From Chryseobacterium sp. ISL-80 (GTDB taxonomy: Bacteria; Bacillota; Bacilli; Bacillales; Cytobacillaceae), in the NCBI GenBank assembly GCA_018613055.1, contig JAGGQZ010000007.1, positions 48,565 through 112,564 on the forward strand: DNA of 64,000 nt. Reading direction: 5' to 3'. This document shows, piece by piece, positions 27,224 through 36,996 of the stretch. Positions within the stretch are counted from its first letter, which is position 1. Each line of letters begins with the position of its first letter. The notes beneath the pieces are model-generated. The model was given only the letters and a program-made list of their open reading frames with translations. It made no database searches and had not been told where the DNA came from. The translations under genes were made by a program, and so were the position numbers.

Positions 27224-28723
27224 TTAGCTATAAACTCGCTCTTTATCGCTCAATCCCAGGGCTTGTGCTGTGGATTCATGGATTTCATGGAATAGCTCAG
27301 GGTTGGCCGCTAAAGATACCCCATATGAAGGGACCATTTCCTTGATTTTATCTTTCCATTCGAACATTTTCTCTGGGAAGCATTTTTCCAGCACTTCAAG
27401 CATGACGTTTACGGCAGTTGATGCACCTGGGGATGCGCCCAGTAATGCAGCAACGGATCCATCTGAAGCTGTGACGACTTCTGTGCCGAACTGAAGTGTG
27501 CCTTTGCTGGATTCTGTGTCTTTGATGACTTGTACACGTTGTCCAGCGACCACTACTCCCCATTCCTCGCTCTTGGCGTTCGGAATGAATTCACGCAGTT
27601 CTTCCATGCGCTTTTCATGGGAAAGCATTACTTGCTCAATCAGATATTTCGTCAGGGCCATTTCCTTCATCCCTGCAGCAAGCATGGTCACGACATTATT
27701 CGGCTTTACAGAACCAATCAAATCCAGATTCGATCCTGTCTTCAAGAATTTAGGCGAGAAGCCGGCAAAAGGTCCAAACAACAAGGACTTTTTATTATCG
27801 ATGAATCTTGTATCCAGGTGCGGCACAGACATCGGTGGTGCCCCCACCTTCGCTTTTCCGTAAACTTTCGCGTGGTGGCGCTCGACAACTTCAGGGTTGT
27901 TGCATACCAAGAATAAGCCGCTCACAGGGAATCCGCCAACCTGCTTTGATTCTGGAATGCCTGTTTTTTGCAGCAATGGCAGACTTCCTCCCCCGCCTCC
28001 GATGAAGACGAACTTGGTTTTGTGGAGTTCCACTTTGCCGCTATCAAGATTTTTGACCTTGACTTCCCATGAGCCGTCGCTGGCACGTTTGATATCTTTC
28101 ACACTATGCTTATAGTTAATCTCGACATTCTGGTTCTCCAAATGCTCAAATAACATCCGCGTCAAGGCACCAAAGTTAACATCCGTCCCTGAGTCGATTT
28201 TGGTTGCCGCTATCGGATCATTAGTTGTGCGTCCCTCCATGATTAAAGGAATCCACTCCTTCAGCTTTTCCGGGTCTTCTGAGTACTCCATTCCCTCGAA
28301 CATCGGAATAGCTGAAAGCGCTTTAAATCGATTTTTCAAGAAGGTAACATTTTTCTCCCCTTCTACCAGACTCATATGTGGCAGCGGCCTGATGAAATCC
28401 TGGGGATTGCGAATTAAATTGCTCTTTACAAGATAAGACCAAAATTGTCTTGAAAGCTGAAATTGTTCATTTACATTGATGGCCTTGGTAATATCAATCG
28501 AGCCGTCAGGTTTTTCAGGTGTATAGTTCAACTCACAAAGGGCTGCATGTCCAGTACCCGCATTATTCCACTCATTAGAGCTCTCTTCACCTGCTGAAGG
28601 AAGTTTCTCAAAAACTTTGATTTCCCACTCTGGTGCTAACTCTTTCAATAATGACCCCAACGTCGCACTCATGACTCCGGCACCAATTAAGATAACGTCT
28701 GTAGCTTTCTGTACGTTGCTCAT
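27224..28723 (-). CDS. mqo: Malate:quinone oxidoreductase
   Basis: This 499-residue FAD-dependent peripheral membrane dehydrogenase oxidises malate to oxaloacetate and passes electrons to menaquinone. The N-terminus has the dinucleotide motif [14 protein letters not shown]. Mqo-typical segments follow ([22 protein letters not shown] in pieces, [27 protein letters not shown]). The start at 28723 (MSNVQK) with GGAAGGA upstream gives the usual family length; a 17-codon-longer frame exists. It is monocistronic. Confidence 0.95.
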   Translation of the reverse strand: MSNVQKATDVILIGAGVMSATLGSLLKELAPEWEIKVFEKLPSAGEESSNEWNNAGTGHAALCELNYTPEKPDGSIDITKAINVNEQFQLSRQFWSYLVKSNLIRNPQDFIRPLPHMSLVEGEKNVTFLKNRFKALSAIPMFEGMEYSEDPEKLKEWIPLIMEGRTTNDPIAATKIDSGTDVNFGALTRMLFEHLENQNVEINYKHSVKDIKRASDGSWEVKVKNLDSGKVELHKTKFVFIGGGGGSLPLLQKTGIPESKQVGGFPVSGLFLVCNNPEVVERHHAKVYGKAKVGAPPMSVPHLDTRFIDNKKSLLFGPFAGFSPKFLKTGSNLDLIGSVKPNNVVTMLAAGMKEMALTKYLIEQVMLSHEKRMEELREFIPNAKSEEWGVVVAGQRVQVIKDTESSKGTLQFGTEVVTASDGSVAALLGASPGASTAVNVMLEVLEKCFPEKMFEWKDKIKEMVPSYGVSLAANPELFHEIHESTAQALGLSDKERVYS

Positions 28724-29235
28724 TTTATCCTTCCTTGTCCCATATATTTGAGTAGGCGCGTCGGATTGGGACACACCTTCTGCCTTTGTTAAAACCGTAA
28801 CATAATCTATTATAATGATTTGAGGATTAAAATTCCTACTATTTACTGATAATTATAAACTATTTTGCCACTGTAAAAAAGTGTGAAGTCCCTCAGATCT
28901 CCACAAAAAGCAAAACCAATGCTTTAATTTTCTTCCAAATTGAGGACTTTCCCGAAATCGATTGATAATCTGCCCCAGATAAATAGTCCTGTTGAAAACT
29001 TAGATTTCCAAGAGTAGAGCTTGATTAAATTTACTTAGCGAGTGTACTTTGAAAAGAATTTTGTTATAAAAGCTTTTCGGTACATTAGTCTAGAAGAATT
29101 TTTTCATTTGCACATTAGAAAGTTAAGCATCCACTTCACTTATCGAAGATAATAAAGAAATTTCGTCTATCTAATCTTGAAAGACGTCTAATATTAATAA
29201 TAAGCATTTTACAAATTAATGAGTAATTTATAGAA
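28724..29235. other. AT-rich intergenic region, no gene seen
   Basis: About 510 bp of markedly AT-rich sequence lies between the mqo start and the terminator of the unknown two-gene unit. The right part probably holds the mqo promoter (TATAAT-like motifs near 28810). No open frame with a ribosome site, RNA gene or repeat was found. The base composition resembles the unit at 29.3-31.9 kb rather than mqo. Confidence 0.55.
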
Positions 29236-29268
29236 AAAGGATTGAGCAAGCCTACTCAATCCCTCATT
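29236..29268 (-). terminator. Terminator of the unknown two-gene unit
   Basis: The hairpin GGATTGAG / CTCAATCC with an 8-nt loop is followed on the minus strand by TTTTTC. Confidence 0.8.
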
Positions 29269-29326
29269 TTTACGAAAGGCCACGAAATTTGATCGCCTCT
29301 AGTTATCCTCTTAGCTATAACTTCGT

Positions 29327-31711
29327 TTACATACTTTCTCCAGACTTTCTATACCTCTTCCTGAAAATATTCGTGGTGGTGATACTTATTAATCCTGTGA
29401 AGATCGTTCCTATAGTTTTTAAAAGATCTACTTTATATTTATTATAAAAGTCAATCATATCCAAAAATGCTTTGTGGTTATTGATCATATAAACTGCAAT
29501 AAACACTAAGGTAAGTGTTGAGACAATACCGAGAACAATAATGATTTTCCAGAAACTTAAACGGAAAACGTGTTTTCCTATCTGATCCTCATATTCATCA
29601 TTTTTGTTCACTAATTGGTCATTCTTAACTAACAGCTTTTGTTTTACTTCTTCTAGTTCTGATTTCCTTCGGATCTCCTCTTTAAGCTGCTTCTCCAGTT
29701 CGGTGTTTTTTTGATTCAATATTGATATGTCTTTTCTGTAATCTTCAATTATGTTCAGTGCAGTTTTATTGTCTATTATTTGATGGCCTGTCTGAGAGTA
29801 ACTAACCAGCGATTGAACCATTTCTGTTACTGGGATATCCATTAACTCTTCAAAGTTTAAAATGGCACTTACACATTTTAATGTAGTATTAGCCTTATTA
29901 TCCCAATGAAATTCATTATCTGTTTCAGGTTGTTTGGACAGCTTCTGCATGATTATTATGGTTGGAAATACTAAATTCTCGATGGTTTTCTCTAAATCTT
30001 CTGTGCTATCCTCGTGTTCCTTTAATATAATCAACGCTTCAAGCAGTAAATTGACGATATTTGCTGATATCGATATATCAATCCATAGATTTTCTTGATT
30101 TCTTTTTGACTCCAAAGCGGTGACAAACTGCCTGATTAGATGGATGTCTCTTAATAATATTGCTGCTTTAATGCAATGAATAGTTTCGATTTCATTTAAG
30201 CTCTTAAAATCCCTATGGGATATTAGTTTTCTTAGTTTTTCTGTGGCAAATTCTGTCTCTATCTTTAGCTCTAAAAAAGTATTGCAGGCCACTATGCATT
30301 CAGACTCTATTTCATCACCGCTGACTAGGGCTTCTTTTATCCAATTGATGGTTTGAAGGCATTGAACTTGATTAACACTATAATTAGCCCGCAGCCATAA
30401 TAACGCTGAAGTCGGTACCAACAGTCCGAGATAGGAATCCGAAGTCACACTATCCAAGATTGGCTGAACTAAATCATTGGTAAACCTTGTAAAGGCAAGA
30501 TTGTGATCTTCCAATGATTTATGAACCTTTAAAGTATCGACTGAGTTCCAGAAGCTGTCGTCAATTAGTTTTCCTTCTTTAAGAATGCCATGAATCTTGA
30601 TTTCTGTGTCCTGTAGTATCTTTAACGCTGATTTTTCTCTTCCCGCTACAAAAAATTGTTTTAAACTCTTTTCATTGGATTCAATCCCAATATATTTAAT
30701 TTTTCCAGAAGTTATGTATGGTTGAAGGAAGTCGTCGATTCCCTCTATCAGTTCTTTCTTTCCCTGGTTCTCACCGTTCAATTCGGTGGGTGCTAACACA
30801 ACAATCGAGTGGGTACCTTGATGTATTTGTTTTTTGAAATCATCCATCTCCGTATTGGATAATTCATATTCTTGATAACGATAATTTAGAGAATTAAGGG
30901 TTTCTATGAAGAATTCAAATGCCATGTTCTTATTTGTTTTATCCCTTATTATAGCTGTATTGCATTTTCCATCGATTACAAACTTAATTAAATTTTTAAG
31001 TAAATTCGTTTCCTTTTGCCAATCAAGATTTAAAGAAGAAATCACCACTCGATACTTGGAGGATTCCCTCGTGGCCATCAGCAAAGCTCTGCCAGCTTGA
31101 TTATTGGACTCATCGTGCAATAAGGTTTCCCATTCTGCTCTTGGTTCAGAGTTATCCAGGTAATGCCAATATAATCCCTTCTTTTTAATACAAAATTGCT
31201 TAAGCTCGTCCAGGGATACAGTATTTGGATAATGAAAAAGAGGGTGATTTTCTGATAATCTTGTATTCTTTATATCTCCACTAGTTGCATCTTCTCTTCT
31301 ACGAACAGCCTTTGGCGATTCGATGGGTAAAAAATCAAACGAAGGAAATGGCTCATAAACATTTTTAGGGACTGAATTTAATTGGTGTAAGATCAAGCAC
31401 CCTTTTCCTTGTGCAAGAAAACCATCAAAAATATGCTTAAACCCTTCGGATCCAACCTCTTCCTTAATCGTTTTCTCACTTAAAGAATTAGAGGAGAAAA
31501 TAACGGCTGAAATCTCCCGGTCAGTAAGATCATGCTTAAGTCTAGAAATATTATGGGCAGTATATAAAATGAGATCTTCCGATTTAATTAAATCAAAACT
31601 CTCCAGCAAAGGACGGATGTCTGTTTTGGTTGAGTAAGACATATAGACCTGGCTTTGAATAAGTGCAATTTTCCCCAAACGATCACCTTTTTTCAGGTTT
31701 TGAAATTTCAT
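29327..31711 (-). CDS. Large protein of unknown function: GATase/ThuA-like region, helical middle, coiled coil, C-terminal membrane anchor
   Basis: I do not recognise this 794-residue protein as a named family. The N-terminal ~240 residues look like a flavodoxin/GATase1 or ThuA-type Rossmann fold (GKIALIQSQVY; ENHPLFHYPNTVSLDEL). A second alpha/beta segment follows (about 255-370). A long helical region resembling HEAT/ARM repeats spans about 400-630. A coiled coil (about 635-700, NTELEKQLKEEIRRKSELEE) precedes two hydrophobic helices (WKIIIVLGIVSTLTLVFIAVY and TIGTIFTGLISITTTNIF). The ATG at 31711 overlaps the TGA of the small upstream gene. Composition is AT-rich compared with flanking genes, suggesting acquisition. 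Confidence 0.65.
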   Translation of the reverse strand: MKFQNLKKGDRLGKIALIQSQVYMSYSTKTDIRPLLESFDLIKSEDLILYTAHNISRLKHDLTDREISAVIFSSNSLSEKTIKEEVGSEGFKHIFDGFLAQGKGCLILHQLNSVPKNVYEPFPSFDFLPIESPKAVRRREDATSGDIKNTRLSENHPLFHYPNTVSLDELKQFCIKKKGLYWHYLDNSEPRAEWETLLHDESNNQAGRALLMATRESSKYRVVISSLNLDWQKETNLLKNLIKFVIDGKCNTAIIRDKTNKNMAFEFFIETLNSLNYRYQEYELSNTEMDDFKKQIHQGTHSIVVLAPTELNGENQGKKELIEGIDDFLQPYITSGKIKYIGIESNEKSLKQFFVAGREKSALKILQDTEIKIHGILKEGKLIDDSFWNSVDTLKVHKSLEDHNLAFTRFTNDLVQPILDSVTSDSYLGLLVPTSALLWLRANYSVNQVQCLQTINWIKEALVSGDEIESECIVACNTFLELKIETEFATEKLRKLISHRDFKSLNEIETIHCIKAAILLRDIHLIRQFVTALESKRNQENLWIDISISANIVNLLLEALIILKEHEDSTEDLEKTIENLVFPTIIIMQKLSKQPETDNEFHWDNKANTTLKCVSAILNFEELMDIPVTEMVQSLVSYSQTGHQIIDNKTALNIIEDYRKDISILNQKNTELEKQLKEEIRRKSELEEVKQKLLVKNDQLVNKNDEYEDQIGKHVFRLSFWKIIIVLGIVSTLTLVFIAVYMINNHKAFLDMIDFYNKYKVDLLKTIGTIFTGLISITTTNIFRKRYRKSGESM

Positions 31712-31896
31712 GTATATTTTATCATAAATGCTTCCCATTTTTTTCTATAATTAAAGGTTTTATATGTTCCATACTCCTGTTTTGAACTATATTTATCAGG
31801 AATATGAAATGAATAAAAAAAGGAAACTATTATCTTATACATTAACAAAGCCAAAGGTGACAGTTCGAAATGCTTACTGAAAAATTCCTCGTTCAT
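31708..31896 (-). CDS. Small protein of unknown function, translationally coupled to the 794-residue protein
   Basis: This 62-residue protein starts MNEEFFSKHFELSPLALL, aromatic-rich with a hydrophobic centre (LMYKIIVSFFYSF) and a basic C-terminus. A strong GAGGAGGATTTGG lies before its ATG, and its TGA overlaps the ATG of the large downstream gene (ATGA). Without this ORF the large gene would lack a ribosome site, which supports it as real. A TATAAT-like box lies about 45 bp upstream. No family recognised. Confidence 0.6.
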   Translation of the reverse strand: MNEEFFSKHFELSPLALLMYKIIVSFFYSFHIPDKYSSKQEYGTYKTFNYRKKWEAFMIKYT

Positions 31897-32002
31897 CCAA
31901 ATCCTCCTCATTTCCTAAAAATAGGATATATTGTAATTATATAATCCCGCTAATTGCCAGAATACTTATTGAGTAAAGAGTAAATCAGTTGGAGTGAGAC
32001 CC

Positions 32003-33086
32003 ATGTCATTTTCTTTGCATGTTTCGAATTTGTCCCCCGAACAAGTTGCCTTCAGTTATTCAGCTGCCCATGAAGCCATGATGGCGCTTCATGTCTTTCA
32101 TGACAGCAAGCATCATCCTCTCCATATCCAATGGGTCATCAATGCCAGGAAAAATATTAATCCTGCCTTAAAACAGGAAATAGATGCATTCAGTTTTCTA
32201 TTTAAAAGGCCCGTGGTGACGTTTTGGGCCCTTCAGGGGGCTTTCTGCCTTCCAATCATTTGAAGATGGCCTGGCTGAGCTAAATGACAGCCCTCCCGCC
32301 TCTTTCTCCCGTACGATTATGGAAACGATTTTGAATCATAGAGGAGAAGCATCCGACCTGCAGCTGCAAAGCGATTTTATCCAGTACACAAACAATCGAT
32401 ATCCGCAGTCAAAGGAGATTATTCTGGAATTGGTCAATAAACCTGACTTCATTCGTCAGCGTTTTATTGACATGCTGGGGGCCTTTTGGACTCATGCTGT
32501 AAAACGTGAGTGGAATATGATTGAAGATCTTTTTTTGAAAGATATCGCCTTCCGGGGTAAGAAGCTGATGAATGATGGAGTTTTCGCCTTACTGGGCAGC
32601 CTTTCACAAGAAATAGACATTAATCTGACTGAAAAGAAGGTGGTCATAAGGAGAATCTCAAAAGCGGAGATTCATTTTGATGAGGATGAAGAGTTGCTTT
32701 TGATTCCGACATACTTCGCCTGGCCTCACCTATTTGTTAACCTGTATCCTTCTGTAGGAATTAACTACTCTGTCAGGGAGAATGAGCGTGAGGCAACAAG
32801 ACCCATGCCGCCGGAAGATCTGCTGCGGTTCTTCCACTCACTTGGCGACTACAGCAGGCTGCAGATCGTCAAATATTTAGCCCAAAAGCCGCGTTCGACC
32901 AGGCAATTGGCTGAATTGATGGGCATGACTGAAGGAGCAATATCGAAACATATTAAATTGCTGAAAGATGCTGGTTTAGCAGAATCGAAACGGGAGAGTT
33001 ACTATGTGTTCCATTATTTGCTGCAACAGCCCTTCCATGATTTTTCGATGGGATTGTCCGAGTATATTAAAAGGACAGATCCGTAA
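32003..33086 (+). pseudogene. DUF5937/ArsR-type HTH regulator, interrupted by a +1 frameshift
   Basis: Two adjacent frames encode one protein. The first (32003-32263) ends shortly after VTFWALQGAF. The second, read through from before its first ATG (32319), continues LSAFQSFEDGLAELND and then METILNHRGE to a C-terminal ArsR-type winged helix (QIVKYLAQKPRSTRQLAELM, near residue 300 of the joined protein). Removing one G from the GGGGG run at 32236-32240 joins them as WALQGLSAFQSFEDG, giving about 360 residues. The start has GGAG upstream of ATG 32003. This is either a real inactivating or phase-variable mutation or a sequencing error. Confidence 0.8.
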
Positions 33087-33126
33087 GAGACCCGTCCTTT
33101 CTGATAGAGGTTATTGCAGGATTAAC

Positions 33127-33684
33127 TCATTTATCTCTGAATTTAAGCATTAACTTTGTAAACCAATATGCGGTGTACACAATGCCAATATCAATCAGTA
33201 AAATATAAAATTGATGCATCCCTCTCTCGATTTTCACCAAACCTATATACTTTTCGAAAGAAGCAAACACAAATGCAAAAACAGCACTTAGCAACGCGGA
33301 ATATATATAAAAGTTCTTATTATGATTCGTACAATATTGATATACAAGCAAAAAACCCACTGGCAAGGCAGAGGCCGTCATACTAAGGGCTGGAGGAAAC
33401 CAGGGAGAGAGAAAGTATGTATGAATGAAATGACTGTAATTTGCAAGGATCTGTTCGGTATAGGTCCACAGAATATGAACTGTATAGCCGAAGAAAAAAA
33501 TCTCGAATAATCTTTTTCGATCGATTAAAAAATATAATAAAATCAATGGCAGCAGCAGAAAAGCTAAAACCATCCAGAACTGCCAGTTCCCCATATCGGA
33601 GTATTGATGCCAATAGGAGGAAATTAACTTTGTCAGCTCATCATTTTTTTCAGTTATTTGCTTCCAATAATCCTGGTAACTCAA
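33127..33684 (-). CDS. Multi-pass membrane protein of unknown function
   Basis: This protein of about 185 residues has a soluble N-terminal 35 residues and about five hydrophobic helices (FWMVLAFLLLPLILLYFL; FEIFFFGYTVHILW; ALSMTASALPVGFLLVY; IYSALLSAVFAFVFASF; FYILLIDIGIVYTAYW). No ATG lies near the start. TTG at 33684 is preferred because GGGGGT precedes it by 7 nt; a TTG at 33699 is the alternative. The layout recalls small Bacillus membrane proteins of the CBO0543-like kind, but I am not sure of this. Confidence 0.65.
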   Translation of the reverse strand: MSYQDYWKQITEKNDELTKLISSYWHQYSDMGNWQFWMVLAFLLLPLILLYFLIDRKRLFEIFFFGYTVHILWTYTEQILANYSHFIHTYFLSPWFPPALSMTASALPVGFLLVYQYCTNHNKNFYIYSALLSAVFAFVFASFEKYIGLVKIERGMHQFYILLIDIGIVYTAYWFTKLMLKFRDK

Positions 33685-33853
33685 TGAAATAACCCCCAAT
33701 CCATACAGGCAATATTTCTTTTTTAGTAAGTTTCCGCTAAAGAGGGAGGTTATATACCAAGCTCAGACATAATTCCATGTATCGCTAACTATTTTTTCAT
33801 GCTGGCATCCATTTTTCAATCGTTTGGTAAGGTCCCCTTCCGCTCAAGCGAGT

Positions 33854-34576
33854 TCACATTAACCCAGAACCCTCAATCAGCAAGTAAATCCCTGTAAACA
33901 ACAAAATGAGATAGGTCAGAATCCGAAAAACATTTTGATTAACCCATTTGAACAATACTTGTCCCAAAAGCAGCCCAATAGAAACCAAAGGCAACGCCCA
34001 CAGACTGGATACCCAGACGGTCTTATTGGTTCCGACGAATATAACCTGTATCAATAAACTGACAAGGTAGATAAATAAGTAAAAGGCTAGTGTAGTGCCC
34101 CTTAATTTTTCTTTTTCGGCCTGTGTTCCTGAAAAGTATAATAATATCGGTGGCCCTGGCATGCCTATGCTGGTTGTGAGAGATCCTGAGAGCCCTCCAA
34201 CAAACATGTCCCTCGTCTTATTTTGGCGAATACGGAATTGAAGGATCAGCATCAAAGTTAACACTAAAATGATCAAGCTAATTCCCAGCTTTAATCTATT
34301 CATATCGATTAACAAAAAGACGATAATTCCAACAGGCAGACCGAGAACACTCCCTGCCACGAACCTTCTAAGTGTTCCAAAATCAATATCCTTCCTGATT
34401 TTCATGATCAAGGCACTGCATATGACTAAAGATAGGATTAAGTTTATTTGAATAGCCTCACCCGGTTCAAACAGCAGCAGAAGAAATGGCGTAGCCAAGA
34501 TTGAAAACCCAAATCCTGTACTTGTTTGAAGAACGGACGCGACAAGTATGATGATGATAAAAGCGATTGTCTCCAT
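33854..34576 (-). CDS. TauE/SafE-family sulfite/organic anion exporter
   Basis: This 240-residue protein has eight membrane helices in two similar halves. The glycine/proline motifs of the TauE/SafE family are seen in QTSTGFGFSIL near the start of half 1 and SIGMPGPPILLY in half 2. Members export sulfite, sulfoacetate or similar anions. A strong AGGAGGGG lies before the ATG. It follows the M20 peptidase gene on the same strand, but a terminator lies between them. Confidence 0.85.
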   Translation of the reverse strand: METIAFIIIILVASVLQTSTGFGFSILATPFLLLLFEPGEAIQINLILSLVICSALIMKIRKDIDFGTLRRFVAGSVLGLPVGIIVFLLIDMNRLKLGISLIILVLTLMLILQFRIRQNKTRDMFVGGLSGSLTTSIGMPGPPILLYFSGTQAEKEKLRGTTLAFYLFIYLVSLLIQVIFVGTNKTVWVSSLWALPLVSIGLLLGQVLFKWVNQNVFRILTYLILLFTGIYLLIEGSGLM

Positions 34577-34611
34577 ATAGGCCCCTCCTTCTTCGCTTCA
34601 AAAATGACAGA

Positions 34612-34643
34612 AAAAAAAGATACCGTTTTTAAACAGTATCTCC
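34612..34643 (-). terminator. Terminator of the M20 amidohydrolase gene
   Basis: The stem AGATAC-GTTT / AAAC-GTATCT is followed on the minus strand by eight T. Confidence 0.8.
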
Positions 34644-34712
34644 TCAATAGCTATTTTAGCATTTCATTCCTGCTTCTGTAACAGTATCAATTTAATTTAA
34701 AATCACTGCATA

Positions 34713-35876
34713 CTACTTGGCCAACGGCTTTTGCGGCACAAGGAGTGCATCTTCATCGATATCAAATTTAGGATGATGATTGAAATATGGGGTTTCTACT
34801 CCCTTTGGTGTACAAGCGATGTAAAAGAAGCAGGCAGGAAATTTTTCTGCATAATATGCAAAGTCTTCAGATGGAGACATGACCGGGAATTCCTTCACTT
34901 CTTTAATATCTTTGTCATTCATGGCGCGCAGACTTTGTGCAACCTTTGCTGTAAGCTCCGGATTATTGTATAAAGGAGGATAATCTGGAGTGTAAGTCAA
35001 CTCACAGGTTACGTCAAATTCTTCTGCAATCCCCCTGGCAATCCGCTTCACTTCTTTTTCTATCTTTTCTTTTGTTTCTATGGCCATATAGCGAATATCG
35101 CCTTCAAGCTCCACGCTATCCTTAATTACGTTAAAAGTACCTTTTCCATCAAAAGACCCGATCGTAATCACGCCGTTTTCGAACGGGCTTAATCTACGGC
35201 TGATAATGGTCTGGGATGCTGTTACGAAATGCGCAGCAGCTACAATCGCATCGTTTGCGAGATGAGGAGAGGAACCGTGCCCACCCCTTCCCTGCACCTT
35301 CAATTTCATGTAGGCCCGTCCATTAAAAGAGTAGCCCGAATGGTATCCGACTGTTCCCGCAGGCCCCATCGGCAGCAGATGAATACCATAAATCGCATCT
35401 AAATCATCAATCAATCCAGATTCAACAATACTTTTGGCTCCTCCTGGAGGAACCTCTTCAGCATGCTGGTGAATGACTTTGATTGTACCAGGGATAGAGT
35501 CTTTTAGTTGAATTAAGCAATCAGCTAATACCAACAGATATGCCGTGTGTCCATCGTGAGCACAAGCATGCATGACACCTTCATTCATTGATTTAAACGG
35601 TACATCCGTTTCTTCCGGAATTGGGAGTGCGTCAAAATCAGCCCGAAGGCCAATGGTTTTACCAGGCTTTCCACCATTTATGGTGACTATGATTCCATAA
35701 CCATTCCCAACATTCGTGTGGATCTCTACATCCTTGCCTTTATAAAAATCTACGATGTACTGAGCCGTTTTCTCTTCTTTGAATGATACCTCAGGATATT
35801 GATGTAAATGCCGGCGGATTTTGATCATTTCATCTTTACGTGATTCTAACATGGTCATTAATTTGTTTTTCAACAT
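34713..35876 (-). CDS. M20-family amidohydrolase (N-acyl amino acid hydrolase-like)
   Basis: This 387-residue cytosolic metallohydrolase is of the amidohydrolase/carboxypeptidase branch. Metal-binding motifs are CAHDGHTAYLL (about residue 104), the HQHAEEVPPGG acidic pair (about 138) and a final HHPKFDIDEDAL. A dimerisation domain is inserted at about 180-290 (GRGGHGSSPH). The branch cleaves N-acetyl, hippurate or gamma-glutamyl-type amides; which one is not decidable. It has its own terminator. Confidence 0.87.
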   Translation of the reverse strand: MLKNKLMTMLESRKDEMIKIRRHLHQYPEVSFKEEKTAQYIVDFYKGKDVEIHTNVGNGYGIIVTINGGKPGKTIGLRADFDALPIPEETDVPFKSMNEGVMHACAHDGHTAYLLVLADCLIQLKDSIPGTIKVIHQHAEEVPPGGAKSIVESGLIDDLDAIYGIHLLPMGPAGTVGYHSGYSFNGRAYMKLKVQGRGGHGSSPHLANDAIVAAAHFVTASQTIISRRLSPFENGVITIGSFDGKGTFNVIKDSVELEGDIRYMAIETKEKIEKEVKRIARGIAEEFDVTCELTYTPDYPPLYNNPELTAKVAQSLRAMNDKDIKEVKEFPVMSPSEDFAYYAEKFPACFFYIACTPKGVETPYFNHHPKFDIDEDALLVPQKPLAK

Positions 35877-36003
35877 TTTTCAAGTCCTTTCTGACAGTAC
35901 AGAATTGGAAATATTCCATTACACTAGAAATTCTACTGCTATCGATGCTTTATTTCTTTTTAATTACCTATCCTTAAATATAAAATAAATTTCACTTATA
36001 ACC

Positions 36004-36046
36004 TAGAAAAGGGAGTCAAGTACTAGACCGGTACCAGACTCCCTCT
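36004..36046 (-). terminator. Terminator of the prolyl 4-hydroxylase-like gene
   Basis: The long stem GGGAGTC / GACTCCC with inner GGTAC / GTAC pairing is followed on the minus strand by TTTTCT, about 155 bp after the stop at 36201. The rest of 35877-36200 is AT-rich and otherwise featureless. Confidence 0.7.
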
Positions 36047-36200
36047 TCAATTTTCTTACGTTACAGTTCACCCTATTGATATAACTTGCACTTTATAATA
36101 TATCTCGGAACTCTTTTACTTATATCAGGAAGCCCAAGAATATCCTTACCAATCATGATTTCGTTATTATTAGTCCGTTATTATCTTCAATAGCTAATAT

Positions 36201-36806
36201 TCAATACTGTGGTTTTTCTCGAAACCATAAGGTCGCAATCCATTTCTCTCCATCTATTAATGGACGAGATCCATGCTTTGAGAGTAATTGGACTTGATTT
36301 GTTTCTTTATTAAAATTTTCAAAAACCAATAAGTTTCCCTGGATTGGGGAAATGTCGAGAGAAAGTGCTGGGAAGAAAGTTTCTCCTCCAGCATCCACAC
36401 TATTTAAATAAAGAAGGGCTGTATAGGTTCGTTGTCCGCCTTTAAGTAAGTACTCTTTCCCAAGTTTGCTAGAAGATTGAAAAGTATCGAAATGCGCATT
36501 GAACTTACCTCCAGGCTGGTATCTGACAATTTGCAGCTTCTCCGCATGGTAAAGTGGCTGTCCCACAATGGAAGCAATCCGCTCAGATATTTGCAGGACA
36601 TTTTCGTTGATATTGTGATGTAACCAGGCATGTTCTGACTTCCGTGCGCTGGAAAATGACTTTTTCGAGTCTCCCACAACAGCTGACGGCTTTAGCTTTC
36701 CTTTGGCTAAATCTATCAGCTCTTTACATTCTTTCTCGTTTACTACATTTTCATAATAAGCTATAAAGGGGCTTTTATCATGGTAAATAATAGCCGGCTC
36801 CTTCAT
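36201..36806 (-). CDS. 2-oxoglutarate/Fe(II) dioxygenase, prolyl 4-hydroxylase-like
   Basis: This 201-residue cytosolic dioxygenase has the iron-binding triad H105, D107 (FNAHFDTF) and H178 (SKHGSRP), and K188 in GEKWIATLWFRE as the 2-oxoglutarate anchor. The double-stranded beta-helix and its motifs match the prolyl 4-hydroxylase alpha-subunit family, including the Bacillus anthracis enzyme. Collagen-like or ribosomal/EF-Tu prolines are known substrates in other species; none is indicated here. The start at 36806 has GGAGGTG upstream. Confidence 0.88.
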   Translation of the reverse strand: MKEPAIIYHDKSPFIAYYENVVNEKECKELIDLAKGKLKPSAVVGDSKKSFSSARKSEHAWLHHNINENVLQISERIASIVGQPLYHAEKLQIVRYQPGGKFNAHFDTFQSSSKLGKEYLLKGGQRTYTALLYLNSVDAGGETFFPALSLDISPIQGNLLVFENFNKETNQVQLLSKHGSRPLIDGEKWIATLWFREKPQY

Positions 36807-36903
36807 TAAATGCACCTCCATTGTCATTAATCTATTCTTTAAATTATGTAGTGGAAGTGTTTAATGTGAATATACTTTACAACTTAATGAAACCCCCTAT
36901 CCC

Positions 36904-36940
36904 AATAAAAAAGAGAGCAATATAATTACTGCTCTCTTGT
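36904..36940 (-). terminator. Terminator of the MBL-fold hydrolase gene
   Basis: The stem AGAGAGCA / TGCTCTCT is followed on the minus strand by TTTTTTATT, about 57 bp downstream of the stop. Confidence 0.85.
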
Positions 36941-36996
36941 CCAGTATGAATTCTATTCGTACCTCAGTATAAAGCGATTGCTGATTGAATCAACAT

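Noticed and set aside
28724-33699. Prophage or integrative element
   Set aside because: Low GC and unknown genes suggested it, but no integrase, att duplication, capsid, replication or conjugation gene is present.
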